A DNA stretch of 64,000 bases from Psychrobacter sanguinis (GTDB lineage: Bacteria > Pseudomonadota > Gammaproteobacteria > Pseudomonadales > Moraxellaceae), in contig NZ_CP085990.1 of assembly GCF_020736705.1 (NCBI RefSeq), forward strand, positions 2,852,001-2,916,000, written 5' to 3'. The notes below the pieces were generated by a model that worked only from the letters and a program-made list of their open reading frames with translations, was not told the origin of the DNA and made no database searches. This document shows, in pieces, positions 17,624-26,244 of the stretch (position 1 is its first letter; the number at the start of each line of letters is the position of its first letter). The position numbers and the translations under genes were made by a program.

Positions 17624-19132
17624 ATGCAAGAAATAGAATTAAAGTTTTTGGTGCCAGAATATAAAGTTGATTCATTAATGCGCCAAGCTAAAATCAAGTC
17701 CTCTAACACCACTCAATTGGCTGCCCACTATTACGATACGGTAGACAATACCTTAGCCCAAGCAGGTATGGCACTTAGAATCCGTAAAGAAGGCGATACT
17801 TGGGTACAAACCCTTAAGTCGAATGGCGATGGTATGGCCTCCCGTGGGGAACAAAACGATATTCTTGATGATTCACAAGTCACTGAAGCTTTAGAAGCTG
17901 ACAGCTTATACCCTGACCTCTCTGTATATGAAAAGTTAGGTGTTGAGCAAATGGTTTTAAACTCAAGTCAAGAAGAAGTCTCTGATAAGTTAAATTGTCT
18001 TTATATTACCGATGTCGAACGCACCACCCGTATGATTAAAGGCAGTAATGGTGTGATAGAAATGGCCTATGACGAAGGCACTGTTATTCATGGTGAGAAT
18101 GCAGAAATCAGTCAGCCCATTTTAGAAGTTGAATTTGAATTGTTAGAGGGAGAGGTATCCTTTCTATTCGAAGTGGCTAAAACTTGGTGTAAACGATATA
18201 ACCTATGCCTATCTACTGTGACCAAAGCCGAGCGCGGTGGTCTATTATTAGCAGGCAAACAGCATGCTGAAGCTACTAAGGCCAATTTAAAGCAATTAGA
18301 TTTTGACAAAAAGGTGAGTCAGCCTGAGTTTATAAGAGCGGTGATTCACAATTGCATGATTCAGATTCTACCCAATGCTAGTGCTATTGCGGCTGGTAGT
18401 ACGGATGGCGATCATGTGCATCAGCTTCGAGTCGGTATTAGAAGATTGCGTACGGCCTTAAAATTCTTTGATGGTTTTTCTTCTCAGTTAAATCCTGAAT
18501 GGACTCCTATTCTAAAGCAAACTTTTGGTTTATTAGGCGATTATCGAGATCATGAGCTCCTAGAAGTGAAGACTCAACCCATGTTAGAAACCAAAGGCGG
18601 TCCTTATGTTGACTGGTCTGAAGAGCGTGATGCGATTAAAATAAAACCTATTGATGCGATTAGAGCGCCAGATTTTCAGATAACTTTACTAGAGCTGATG
18701 GAATATACCATGAGTTCTGCTAAAAAAGACAAACCTAAGCAAAAAGGTTCTGCTAAGCAAGAAACTGCCAAAATAATGGAGTCGTTATATAAGAAAATCA
18801 GTAAAGCGAGTGATCAGTTTGCCTCATTGGATATAGAGGCACAACATGACGTTAGAAAGCGTTTAAAAAGCTTAAGATACATTAGTGAGTTTGTTAGTCC
18901 GATTTATAAAAACAAAAAAACCAAAGCTTTCTTAAAGTATTTAGAGCCGGCACAAGAGGTGTTAGGTGATTATAATGACGACATCGTGGGTCAAGCATTT
19001 TATAGACAAAAAACAGAAACTGATCCTAATGCTTGGTTTGCTGTTGGCTATTTTACCGCCCAAGAAAGTCATGCTGCTTTAGTATGTGCTGAGAGTCTTA
19101 AAGTGATAAAGGATGCCCCTAAATTTTGGTAG
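17624..19132 (+). CDS. CYTH-CHAD domain protein (inorganic triphosphatase-like)
   Basis: Two-domain protein. The N-terminal CYTH domain (about 1-205) starts MQEIELKFLV and carries the ExExK signature (E3, E5, K7) of triphosphate-tunnel enzymes such as E. coli YgiF, which hydrolyses inorganic triphosphate. The C-terminal CHAD domain (about 225-500) has conserved His/Arg helices, HVHQLRVGIRRLRTALKFF and HDVRKRLKSLRYISEF, of the kind that bind polyphosphate. A Lys/Gln-rich insertion (about 365-382) splits the CHAD domain. GAAGGA precedes the ATG. It is a single-gene unit ending at a bidirectional terminator. Substrate is inferred from family. Confidence 0.9.
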   Translation: MQEIELKFLVPEYKVDSLMRQAKIKSSNTTQLAAHYYDTVDNTLAQAGMALRIRKEGDTWVQTLKSNGDGMASRGEQNDILDDSQVTEALEADSLYPDLSVYEKLGVEQMVLNSSQEEVSDKLNCLYITDVERTTRMIKGSNGVIEMAYDEGTVIHGENAEISQPILEVEFELLEGEVSFLFEVAKTWCKRYNLCLSTVTKAERGGLLLAGKQHAEATKANLKQLDFDKKVSQPEFIRAVIHNCMIQILPNASAIAAGSTDGDHVHQLRVGIRRLRTALKFFDGFSSQLNPEWTPILKQTFGLLGDYRDHELLEVKTQPMLETKGGPYVDWSEERDAIKIKPIDAIRAPDFQITLLELMEYTMSSAKKDKPKQKGSAKQETAKIMESLYKKISKASDQFASLDIEAQHDVRKRLKSLRYISEFVSPIYKNKKTKAFLKYLEPAQEVLGDYNDDIVGQAFYRQKTETDPNAWFAVGYFTAQESHAALVCAESLKVIKDAPKFW

Positions 19133-19213
19133 TTGAGCTGCTCTTAAAGCTGTCACTTAGTTTGGTTTTATAGAAAGTTGGATTTTATAGACACTTAAAC
19201 TATTGTATACATT

Positions 19214-19258
19214 AAAAAGCATCTTCTTAGCTCGATTACGCAGAAGATGCTTTTTTTT
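19214..19258. terminator. Bidirectional terminator, CYTH-CHAD / L,D-transpeptidase
   Basis: AAAAAGCATCTTCT pairs with AGAAGATGCTTTTT (14 bp) across a 14-nt loop, with eight T residues on the plus strand. The flanking genes are convergent. Confidence 0.9.
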
Positions 19259-19294
19259 GGTCAGTGAAAAATGCAGTGGTTTAAAATATAGCTG

Positions 19295-19831
19295 TTAACC
19301 TGTCACAATCTCAACAGGCACGCCTTCACCAACCTGATCAAATAGCCATAGCAAATCTTCATTACGCATACGCACACAGCCATGCGAAAGCGGTATACCC
19401 ATAGGTTCTGAGTCCGGCGTACCATGAATATAAATATAGCGCTGATAAGTATCACAGCAGCCCGCTTTATTCTCTCCTTTATTCAAACCCAATTCACAAC
19501 CTGTTAACCACATAATACGGGTTAAAATCCAATCTCGATCGGGATATTCTAACCCAAGCTGCTCATCATAAATCTCACCCGTAGGCTGTCTGGCCACAAA
19601 TACACTATTGATAGGCTTACCTGCTCCTATTTTTTCAGCAATACAGTGCTTACCCAAAGGCGTACAGCCACTGCCTTCTTGACTACCTATACCATTTTTT
19701 GCAGTGGAAATACTAAAGCTATAGTTAGTCATATTGCCTTCTTCGTCAGGAACAAACAACGTTAGCGTCTGTTCAGCGATATTTACAATAATCTTAGGCG
19801 TGATTTTCTCAATTATTTTTAATTCGGTCAT
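19295..19831 (-). CDS. L,D-transpeptidase (YkuD domain)
   Basis: YkuD-fold enzyme that forms 3-3 peptidoglycan cross-links or attaches proteins to peptidoglycan. The catalytic motif is intact: YIHGTPDSE (H136) and SHGCVRMRNEDLLWLF (H150, C152). The domain fills the whole 178-residue protein. No signal peptide is visible: the N terminus is MTELKIIEKITPKIIVNIAEQ, and no better upstream start is evident. It has further cysteines (56, 63, 112, 125, 126). Either export is non-classical or the protein stays in the cytoplasm, as has been noted for short ErfK/YkuD proteins of related bacteria. AAGG lies 10 nt before the ATG. Confidence 0.88.
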   Translation of the reverse strand: MTELKIIEKITPKIIVNIAEQTLTLFVPDEEGNMTNYSFSISTAKNGIGSQEGSGCTPLGKHCIAEKIGAGKPINSVFVARQPTGEIYDEQLGLEYPDRDWILTRIMWLTGCELGLNKGENKAGCCDTYQRYIYIHGTPDSEPMGIPLSHGCVRMRNEDLLWLFDQVGEGVPVEIVTG

Positions 19832-19964
19832 AGCATTTCAGCCTTAATTCTAATTATTACCATTTACATTAAATATTAATCAAGAGAGCTAACTGTGATG
19901 AAAGGTTGTAACCAAAGTGAATCACCCTTATGATAAACACAAATAATTCATTGTAGTAGGTCTT

Positions 19965-21101
19965 ATGACAGCTCTTTTACCCACCCGCGTGTCAGTATAT
20001 GATTTCCTATTTGAAGATACGTTACCTATCGATGCCTTGTTTGCAGATATCGGCAATATTTCAATTCCTCAAGCCCGCTTATTAATCCAAAATGGCACAC
20101 AAGCTATTACCAGTGCGCTTATGGCCTATAATCAAAAGCAAGGGCCTGAAGCCATACTGAAAAAATTATTAACGCGCAGTCTTGTCAAAGAATTACGCAA
20201 ATATAATGCCTTTAATTTCAAGACCATGTACACTGCTTATCAAAATGGTCACTCTATTAATGAGGCTTTATTTCGCTCAACTGAGGTGCAAAAACAGGTT
20301 TGTCAGAAACTTGCTCAGCAGGCGAATTTAAATTCCAGCCAAGTCCGCGATTTGTTAGGTGCTCTAAGCTTATTATGCTTAAGGGAAATTGCCATCTTAA
20401 CAGATTATGCTCAGTTAAATGAGCAAGAAATAAATGACTGGTTTGCATTGCAACCTCAGTTCTTTCAGCTTAAACGAGACATACCAGACGCTCAAGCTTT
20501 ACAAAGCAACGGGGTTACAATGACTAGCTTAGCGCCTAGCTTTGATCCCTCTTGGCATCAAATTACAGGTTATCAGCTTCCTACTATCGCTACCGCCTAT
20601 AACTCACAACAGATGCCGCACTATGCTAGAGTGATTGGAAGAACGTCAAATAATACTTCTACAAGCAATAACTCTAAAAATAATAGCATTGCTGCTAATG
20701 GTCCGCTCATTGTTGATAACTCTAATAACAGTGATGTGCTAACTTTTGATTCAATGGCCAACATTACTCTGCCTTATCAACGCTGGCTCTTACAGCTGGC
20801 TAAAATTTCTGATATTTATCTCAGCCGCAGACGTTTAAAGGTTGCTCCAGAGCCGATACAACCTCCTTCAAGACCTTTCGTTAACTTTGGGTTCTTAGAT
20901 ATTGAAAGTGGTAGAGATAGCGATACACAAGCTGGAGAGCACCAATCGGTTAAGACTCCAACCCCATTGTGGAAAAATCCCGTATTGATTTTACTGGTAA
21001 TCGTCATTGGTGGCTTAACTCTCTTGGCCGTGGGTAAATATCAATACAAGAAATCACAAACGATACAACCCACAGTGCATCAAGGAAAAATTCAAGTCTA
21101 A
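19965..21101 (+). CDS. Uncharacterised protein with C-terminal membrane anchor
   Basis: I do not recognise this 378-residue protein. The first 165 residues are helix-rich, with a segment (LLIQNGTQAITSALMAYNQ, then EAILKKLLTRS) loosely like DUF937 proteins, though I would not assign it. A Ser/Asn-rich linker follows (about 226-255). One hydrophobic segment (about 340-360, VLILLVIVIGGLTLLAVG) lies close to the C terminus, so the bulk would face the cytoplasm as a tail-anchored protein. The ATG has AGG 4 nt upstream. It is divergent from the L,D-transpeptidase and convergent with ruvB; no operon partner. Confidence 0.75.
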   Translation: MTALLPTRVSVYDFLFEDTLPIDALFADIGNISIPQARLLIQNGTQAITSALMAYNQKQGPEAILKKLLTRSLVKELRKYNAFNFKTMYTAYQNGHSINEALFRSTEVQKQVCQKLAQQANLNSSQVRDLLGALSLLCLREIAILTDYAQLNEQEINDWFALQPQFFQLKRDIPDAQALQSNGVTMTSLAPSFDPSWHQITGYQLPTIATAYNSQQMPHYARVIGRTSNNTSTSNNSKNNSIAANGPLIVDNSNNSDVLTFDSMANITLPYQRWLLQLAKISDIYLSRRRLKVAPEPIQPPSRPFVNFGFLDIESGRDSDTQAGEHQSVKTPTPLWKNPVLILLVIVIGGLTLLAVGKYQYKKSQTIQPTVHQGKIQV

Positions 21102-21216
21102 AAATAGACTGATGTTATAAAAGTCACTATTTTTTTAGTAAAATGAGTCTTTAGTGAGGTGGCTAATTACGCTGCTTTTACTGCTTATTTATCACTTCTT
21201 CTTTATGCTCAAAAAA

Positions 21217-21243
21217 AGGTGCAAACTCTAAGAGCTTGCACCT
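21217..21243 (-). terminator. ruvB terminator
   Basis: AGGTGCAA/TTGCACCT outer stem with an inner CTC-TAA-GAG stem. It is followed on the minus strand by seven T residues, 46 nt beyond the ruvB stop. Confidence 0.88.
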
Positions 21244-21288
21244 AGTAGTCCATATAAACACCAGACTTATAAAGCAGACAATTCACAT

Positions 21289-22266
21289 TTAAAGCTGATC
21301 AATGGCCATTTGGGTCAAAACACGACCTCGCGCTGTTCTTAACACATAACCTTGTTGAATCAGATAAGGCTCAATAACATCCTCTAAAGTGCCTCTGTCT
21401 TCTGCCATAGCTGCCGCTATAGCTTCTACGCCTGCAGGCCCACCATCAAATCTAGCATGTACCATCTCGATATAACGTCTGTCTAAATGGTCCAACCCTC
21501 TTCTATCTACGGCCAGCATATCCAAAGCACTGTCCGCAATATCTCCTGTGACCTTGCCATTAGATTTTACTTCAGCATAATCACGGACACGGCGTAATAA
21601 ACGGTTCGCAATACGCGGTGTGCCTCGAGAGCGTCTTGCCACTTCAACTGCGCCTTCCGCTGTCATTTCTACATTCATTAATCGTGCAGAACGACTGACA
21701 ATAGTGGTTAAGTCCTCGATATTATAAAACTCTAAACGCTGAACAATACCAAATCTATCTCGTAAAGGAGAGGTCAACAGTCCTGCTCGTGTGGTAGCGG
21801 CGACTAAGGTAAAGCGAGGTAAGTCTAATTTAATAGAACGTGCAGCGGGACCTTCACCAATCATAATATCAAGTTGAAAGTCTTCCATAGCCGGATATAA
21901 AATTTCTTCAATAACCGGGCTTAAGCGATGAATCTCATCGATAAATAATACATCACCTTCTTCAAGGTTGGTTAGCATAGCTGCCAAATCACCTGCTCGC
22001 TCCAATACTGGACCTGAAGTCGAGCGTAAATTACCACCCATTTCTTTAGCAATAATATTGGCCAAAGTTGTTTTACCAAGCCCTGGAGGACCGAATATTA
22101 GAGTATGGTCTAATGCTTCATCTCTCCGTCGAGCAGCCTCAATGAATACTTCCATTTGTTCACGTACCACAGGCTGACCAATATACTCAGCCAGTGTTCC
22201 GGGACGAATGTTACTGTCTACCGTATCGTCTTGACGCTCTAAAGGATTAATCAGTCTATTTTCCAT
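21289..22266 (-). CDS. ruvB: Holliday junction branch-migration ATPase RuvB
   Basis: AAA+ motor that, loaded by RuvA, drives branch migration of Holliday junctions. Walker A is GPPGLGKT (59-66), Walker B is [12 protein letters not shown], sensor 1 is LVAATTRAG, and the Arg-finger segment is SPLRDRFG. The C-terminal winged-helix DNA-binding domain is intact ([42 protein letters not shown]). At 325 residues it is near normal length. No ruvA or ruvC is adjacent; ruvC is at 868-1452 on the other strand. Confidence 0.98.
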   Translation of the reverse strand: MENRLINPLERQDDTVDSNIRPGTLAEYIGQPVVREQMEVFIEAARRRDEALDHTLIFGPPGLGKTTLANIIAKEMGGNLRSTSGPVLERAGDLAAMLTNLEEGDVLFIDEIHRLSPVIEEILYPAMEDFQLDIMIGEGPAARSIKLDLPRFTLVAATTRAGLLTSPLRDRFGIVQRLEFYNIEDLTTIVSRSARLMNVEMTAEGAVEVARRSRGTPRIANRLLRRVRDYAEVKSNGKVTGDIADSALDMLAVDRRGLDHLDRRYIEMVHARFDGGPAGVEAIAAAMAEDRGTLEDVIEPYLIQQGYVLRTARGRVLTQMAIDQL

Positions 22267-22380
22267 AATCTATTACAAATAACCTTATGCTTATTAAAAA
22301 ACTTGATAAAAAAAGAGGGAAATAAAGATTTTATATCACTATAAAATTGCAAATGAAGCAAAAATAGACACGCAAAAAAA

Positions 22381-22440
22381 TTACGCTAAAGCAGTGATTT
22401 ATGATATTCATTATATATCATAACCACTACTTTAGCGTAA
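22381..22440 (-). terminator. Very long imperfect hairpin after the second LysR gene
   Basis: TTACGCTAAAG at 22381-22391 pairs exactly with CTTTAGCGTAA at 22430-22440, and the match continues inwards with one mismatch and a small bulge for about 26 bp in all, leaving a short AT-rich loop. On the minus strand it is followed by TTTTTTT, 34 nt after the LysR stop. It fits a terminator but the stem is about twice the usual length seen elsewhere in the window. Confidence 0.75.
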
Positions 22441-22474
22441 GCCTAAAAAGTTAGGAAATATTTTAGGTTTTTAA

Positions 22475-23380
22475 TTAAGCTGCTGCATGGAAGTGTTTTT
22501 TAAGAACTTCAAGACAACGGGTAATTTTTGCAGGTTGCTGTTCACGATCTAAAGTCACTGCATATAAAACGAAATGCGGTAATGAGTATTCAGGAATAAC
22601 TTCTACTAGCTCACCAGAAGCCAATTCTTTCTGAACATCAAGTGACATAACACGTACTAAACCATGACCTTCTTTGGCCAAAGTCGTTGCTAAGAACACA
22701 TTATTAGTCTGAATTCTAGAAGGTACTTTAACGCGGTTCTTTTTACCAGTTTCGATACTGTTAAAATCTAACGTATTTGGATCTTTCATCAAATCGATAC
22801 TAATTAGCTGATGACTCACCAAATCTTTAGGCTTGGTTATCTTCTCATGCTGTCTTAAGTAATGTGGTGATGCTACCAACATTTGTTTTACTTCAGCAAG
22901 TGGATAAGTCGCTACTGAACTGTCTTTAATCTGTGGGCTCATACGAATAGCAATATCAGCACGCTCATCAATCATATCAATGTAATGATTGTCAGCTAAG
23001 AAATGAATGCTTAAATCATCATGAGCAGACATCCAAGTTGATAATGCAGGAAGGATATGATTGACCCCTAATTCAGGAGTAGTCGCAATTCTTAAACTGC
23101 CCGCTAACTCATCACGCAGTTGATTAACTTTGATACGTCCTTGATCTGCTGCAGTCACAACATCCTTCGCAGACTCATAGAAGCTAGCACCCGCTTCCGT
23201 TAAACTTAGCTTCCTAGTAGATCTGTGCAACAATACTACGCCTAGATCTTTTTCTAGTGACCTGATTTGTTGGCTTACAGCACTTGTGGTAATACCCAAC
23301 TGTCGCGCTGCACCACTAAACGAACCATGGCCGACAACACTGGCGAATACCGCCATACCTCTTAAATTGTCTAACATCAT
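22475..23380 (-). CDS. LysR-type transcriptional regulator (CrgA/AaeR-like)
   Basis: LysR regulator with an N-terminal helix-turn-helix (MLDNLRGMAVFASVVGHGSFSGAARQLG, then TTSAVSQQIRSLEKDLGVVLLHRSTRKLSLTEAG) and a C-terminal ligand-binding domain. The SFSGAARQLGITTSAVSQQI pattern is that of the large CrgA/DmlR-like branch. An earlier GTG at 23389 is possible, but AGG lies 8 nt before the ATG at 23380, which gives MMLDN; the next ATG gives the usual family start MLDN. The target is unknown. It lies between ruvB and dnaX on the same strand and probably forms its own unit, closed by the long hairpin downstream. Confidence 0.88.
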   Translation of the reverse strand: MMLDNLRGMAVFASVVGHGSFSGAARQLGITTSAVSQQIRSLEKDLGVVLLHRSTRKLSLTEAGASFYESAKDVVTAADQGRIKVNQLRDELAGSLRIATTPELGVNHILPALSTWMSAHDDLSIHFLADNHYIDMIDERADIAIRMSPQIKDSSVATYPLAEVKQMLVASPHYLRQHEKITKPKDLVSHQLISIDLMKDPNTLDFNSIETGKKNRVKVPSRIQTNNVFLATTLAKEGHGLVRVMSLDVQKELASGELVEVIPEYSLPHFVLYAVTLDREQQPAKITRCLEVLKKHFHAAA

Positions 23381-23544
23381 TCTTAACACCTAACATATAA
23401 AGTAAGTGGTATAGTATAACTTATTTAAACAGACAATTGTTGAGAAATTACGGACAAATGTTAAGTTTTTTCATTTTTTAAGTTTACTTTTTGTTAAAGC
23501 AAATTGTAGAAACTTTGCAGAACTTATAAACAATAGAAAAATGA

Positions 23545-25908
23545 CTATTCTGTATCATCTAAAAGTCTCAAATGAGTAATTTCCCCTTTAGAATCATGGA
23601 TTAACCTTTGCATAACAGGACTTTGAATAATCAGTTCCTTTGCAGAATCCTTGGCTTTAACTTCCCGTAATTTCTGTCTATTCTGTGGTAGTAAATCTTC
23701 ATAGTTCGAAGCCAATAAAGTATCAACTTCAATCGATACTTCTGCCCCAAATTGGTCACCCAAATGATTGGCCAAATGATTGAAAATACTATGCATATTC
23801 TTAGTATCGAAGGCAACCTTGAATACACTTTTACCAGAAATTTGACCGGTCATTACTCCTTGTCTTGCCATAGCCAGTTGATCGTAAGCCAACGCGCCAG
23901 ACTCCCTCGCAGTTTGTAACCAATAATCCCATTTTTCAGGAGTCCATTCACCTATCAACTCTACTGGAGCACACTTTAATAATGAGCGTGGATCCTCTGC
24001 TGAAAATTTAGATATTTTTTCATTCTCAGCAGGGTGATTCAGAGTCGAGGTAGATATTGACTGATCTTGATTAACATTGGTCTCGTTTAATTCTATTGAC
24101 GCTTGCTGTTCAGAAATTATACCGCTCGATTTCGCATCCTCTGACAGGATAGTGTCAGCCTTACCATGCGAAACAGAGGATTTTAATCCACTTTTAGTTT
24201 CAAATAAAGTATTTAATTCAAAATTAGAATGACTATCACTATTATTATTTTCCGTTTTTATAGAATCTTTATCATGAATGGTATTAACTTCTGCTTCAAT
24301 GATAGTTTCTGGCTGAGCATTAGTATCTGGTGCAGTAATAGACTGACGTTCAGAATCAGCTTGTGACGGAGTACTTATTTCTGGTTGAGCATGCGTCTCT
24401 GATTCAGGATTAATCTGAACATCAGATGTGAAATCAGGTAGTGCATAATCGAAACCATTGTCACTATCTTCTATGACTGAATCATTTTGCTCAATAATAC
24501 TTTCAACTGGTTGTTGATCAAAAATCAAAGTATGGGACTGATTAGAATCTTCTACTGTCTCAATAAGATCGGTATCTTCTATAACATCATCTTGTAAATG
24601 AAAGTTTTCAGCTTCAGACTCAGGCTCATTTACCGATTGCAATTCGGCTTCCGTTTCACTTTCAGCTTTATTTTCAGTGTCGTTCCCCAATCCAGATTGA
24701 GGTTCAATTTCAGAACTAGAATTTTCCGATTGTGGCTGAAGATCTGATTGTGGCTGAGGAATAGAAACGGTATTGTCCGGCTGAGCTTGAATAGGCATTG
24801 GCACTTCATTTATTGCCAAAGGTCTAAACGCCAATAAGCGTAACAAACACATTTCAAGTGCCTGCAAGGGAATATTGGCCAGTTTAATCTGCTCACGACC
24901 TTGGATAACAATCTGATAGTACAGTTGTAAAACATCAGGCCCAATAATACTTGCCAAACGTTTAATTTGATTCGCTTGCTTATCGTTAACATTTAAAGCG
25001 ACATTTGGCAATAATTGCAGCATCGCTATCTGATGCAATAATTCTGCTAGCCCATCAAACATGCTGCCTGCATCTACCATTTGAGCACGCATTTGTTCAA
25101 TATGAGCAGAGACCGCTTCAGTATTACCTTGATAAATATCCAATAACAAGCTAACCAAGTCTGCACTATCAATCAGACCCAGCATGTCATTAACCGTTTC
25201 ATCGGTCAGTGCACCTTCACCAAAAGCAATGGCCTGATCGGTCAACGATAAAGCATCACGGAGAGAACCTTTGGCAGCATTGGCCAATTGCCAAAGTGCA
25301 GGTTGAGTATAATTAACCCCTTCAAGGGTTAATAAATTTGCGAGATGATCACTGATCGCTTGTTGAGGCAAAGGTCGTAATACAAACTGCAGACAACGAC
25401 TAATGATAGTAATCGGTAGTTTTTGAGGATCAGTAGTGGCCAGTAAAAATTTAACGTGCGCTGGTGGCTCCTCTAATGTTTTTAATAACGCATTAAAACT
25501 ATGCGTCGATAGCATATGTACTTCGTCAATTAGATAAACCTTGTATCGCCCTTGCGTCGGTGCATAAGCCACATTATCAATGAGCTCACGCGTGTCTTCA
25601 ACTTTGGTGCGTGATGCTGCATCAATTTCAATCAAGTCAATATAGCGACCTTGATCAATTGCCACACAGCTACTACAAACGCCACACGGGGTACTGGTGA
25701 CTCCCGTTTCACAGTTTAGGCATTTCGATAAAATACGGGCGATTGTGGTTTTACCCACTCCGCGTGTCCCGGTAAATAGGTAAGCATGGTGTAACCTATT
25801 ATGATCAATGGCGTTGATAAGCGCCTTAGACACGTGAGACTGCCCAACCAATTCATGGAAGTTTTTTGGGCGATATTTACGTGCTAGAACTTGATACTGC
25901 TGCGACAT
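23545..25908 (-). CDS. dnaX: DNA polymerase III subunit tau/gamma (clamp loader)
   Basis: Clamp-loader ATPase of the replicative polymerase. Walker A is GTRGVGKT (47-54). Zinc-binding cysteines are in CLNCETGVTSTPCGVCSSC. Walker B is VYLIDEVHML, and the SRC motif is in IISRCLQFVLRPL. The AAA+ and collar domains end near residue 370, and a C-terminal tau domain (about 645-787) begins WDYWLQTARESGALAYDQLAMA. Between them is an unusually long Glu/Ser/Asp/Gln-rich linker of about 270 residues. The upstream TTG at 25917 is unnecessary; the ATG at 25908 gives MSQQYQVLARKYRP. I saw no slippery A-rich heptamer that would make a short gamma form. Confidence 0.96.
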   Translation of the reverse strand: MSQQYQVLARKYRPKNFHELVGQSHVSKALINAIDHNRLHHAYLFTGTRGVGKTTIARILSKCLNCETGVTSTPCGVCSSCVAIDQGRYIDLIEIDAASRTKVEDTRELIDNVAYAPTQGRYKVYLIDEVHMLSTHSFNALLKTLEEPPAHVKFLLATTDPQKLPITIISRCLQFVLRPLPQQAISDHLANLLTLEGVNYTQPALWQLANAAKGSLRDALSLTDQAIAFGEGALTDETVNDMLGLIDSADLVSLLLDIYQGNTEAVSAHIEQMRAQMVDAGSMFDGLAELLHQIAMLQLLPNVALNVNDKQANQIKRLASIIGPDVLQLYYQIVIQGREQIKLANIPLQALEMCLLRLLAFRPLAINEVPMPIQAQPDNTVSIPQPQSDLQPQSENSSSEIEPQSGLGNDTENKAESETEAELQSVNEPESEAENFHLQDDVIEDTDLIETVEDSNQSHTLIFDQQPVESIIEQNDSVIEDSDNGFDYALPDFTSDVQINPESETHAQPEISTPSQADSERQSITAPDTNAQPETIIEAEVNTIHDKDSIKTENNNSDSHSNFELNTLFETKSGLKSSVSHGKADTILSEDAKSSGIISEQQASIELNETNVNQDQSISTSTLNHPAENEKISKFSAEDPRSLLKCAPVELIGEWTPEKWDYWLQTARESGALAYDQLAMARQGVMTGQISGKSVFKVAFDTKNMHSIFNHLANHLGDQFGAEVSIEVDTLLASNYEDLLPQNRQKLREVKAKDSAKELIIQSPVMQRLIHDSKGEITHLRLLDDTE

Positions 25909-25972
25909 AATGGACAACCAAATCTATAGGGTAAATTTTAAAACTTGCAACAACTTACAATAACGAAAAGCT

Positions 25973-26000
25973 AGGCACAAGACATCGATGACTTGTGCCT
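25973..26000 (-). terminator. Palindromic hairpin, possible terminator
   Basis: AGGCACAAG/CTTGTGCCT (9 bp, perfect) with an inner CATCGATG palindrome in the loop. The T tract is weak (AGCTTTTCG on the minus strand). It lies 245 nt after the stop of the 26245-27630 gene and ahead of dnaX. Confidence 0.45.
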
Positions 26001-26129
26001 CTGATACTAAGTTTTATCAAGGTTGCTGCTACTTATTCAATATTGATGTCAAATAATTATCTAAAGGAACGATTACTTTATTTATTAAAGTGACAAGCGT
26101 AGGTTCAGTGACTTATCGCTTGGCTATCT

Positions 26130-26181
26130 ATTAGCATTAGTTATTATCAATGGTTATTAGCATCGATTATTGCTACTGATT
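26130..26181 (+). repeat. Two degenerate 26-bp repeats upstream of dnaX
   Basis: Two adjacent 26-bp units both begin ATTAGCAT and agree at 18 of 26 positions; a third partial unit follows. The spacer 25909-26244 (336 bp) otherwise holds only the hairpin at 25973-26000 and AT-rich sequence. Confidence 0.45.
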
Positions 26182-26244
26182 ATTAATACAGATTGCCAAG
26201 ATGATGACTGCCTAATTTTGAAACATTGCCAAATTATTAATCGC

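Noticed and set aside
24660..24800. Programmed frameshift site for a short DnaX gamma form
   Set aside because: No A-rich slippery heptamer with a following hairpin was found in the linker region of the minus strand.
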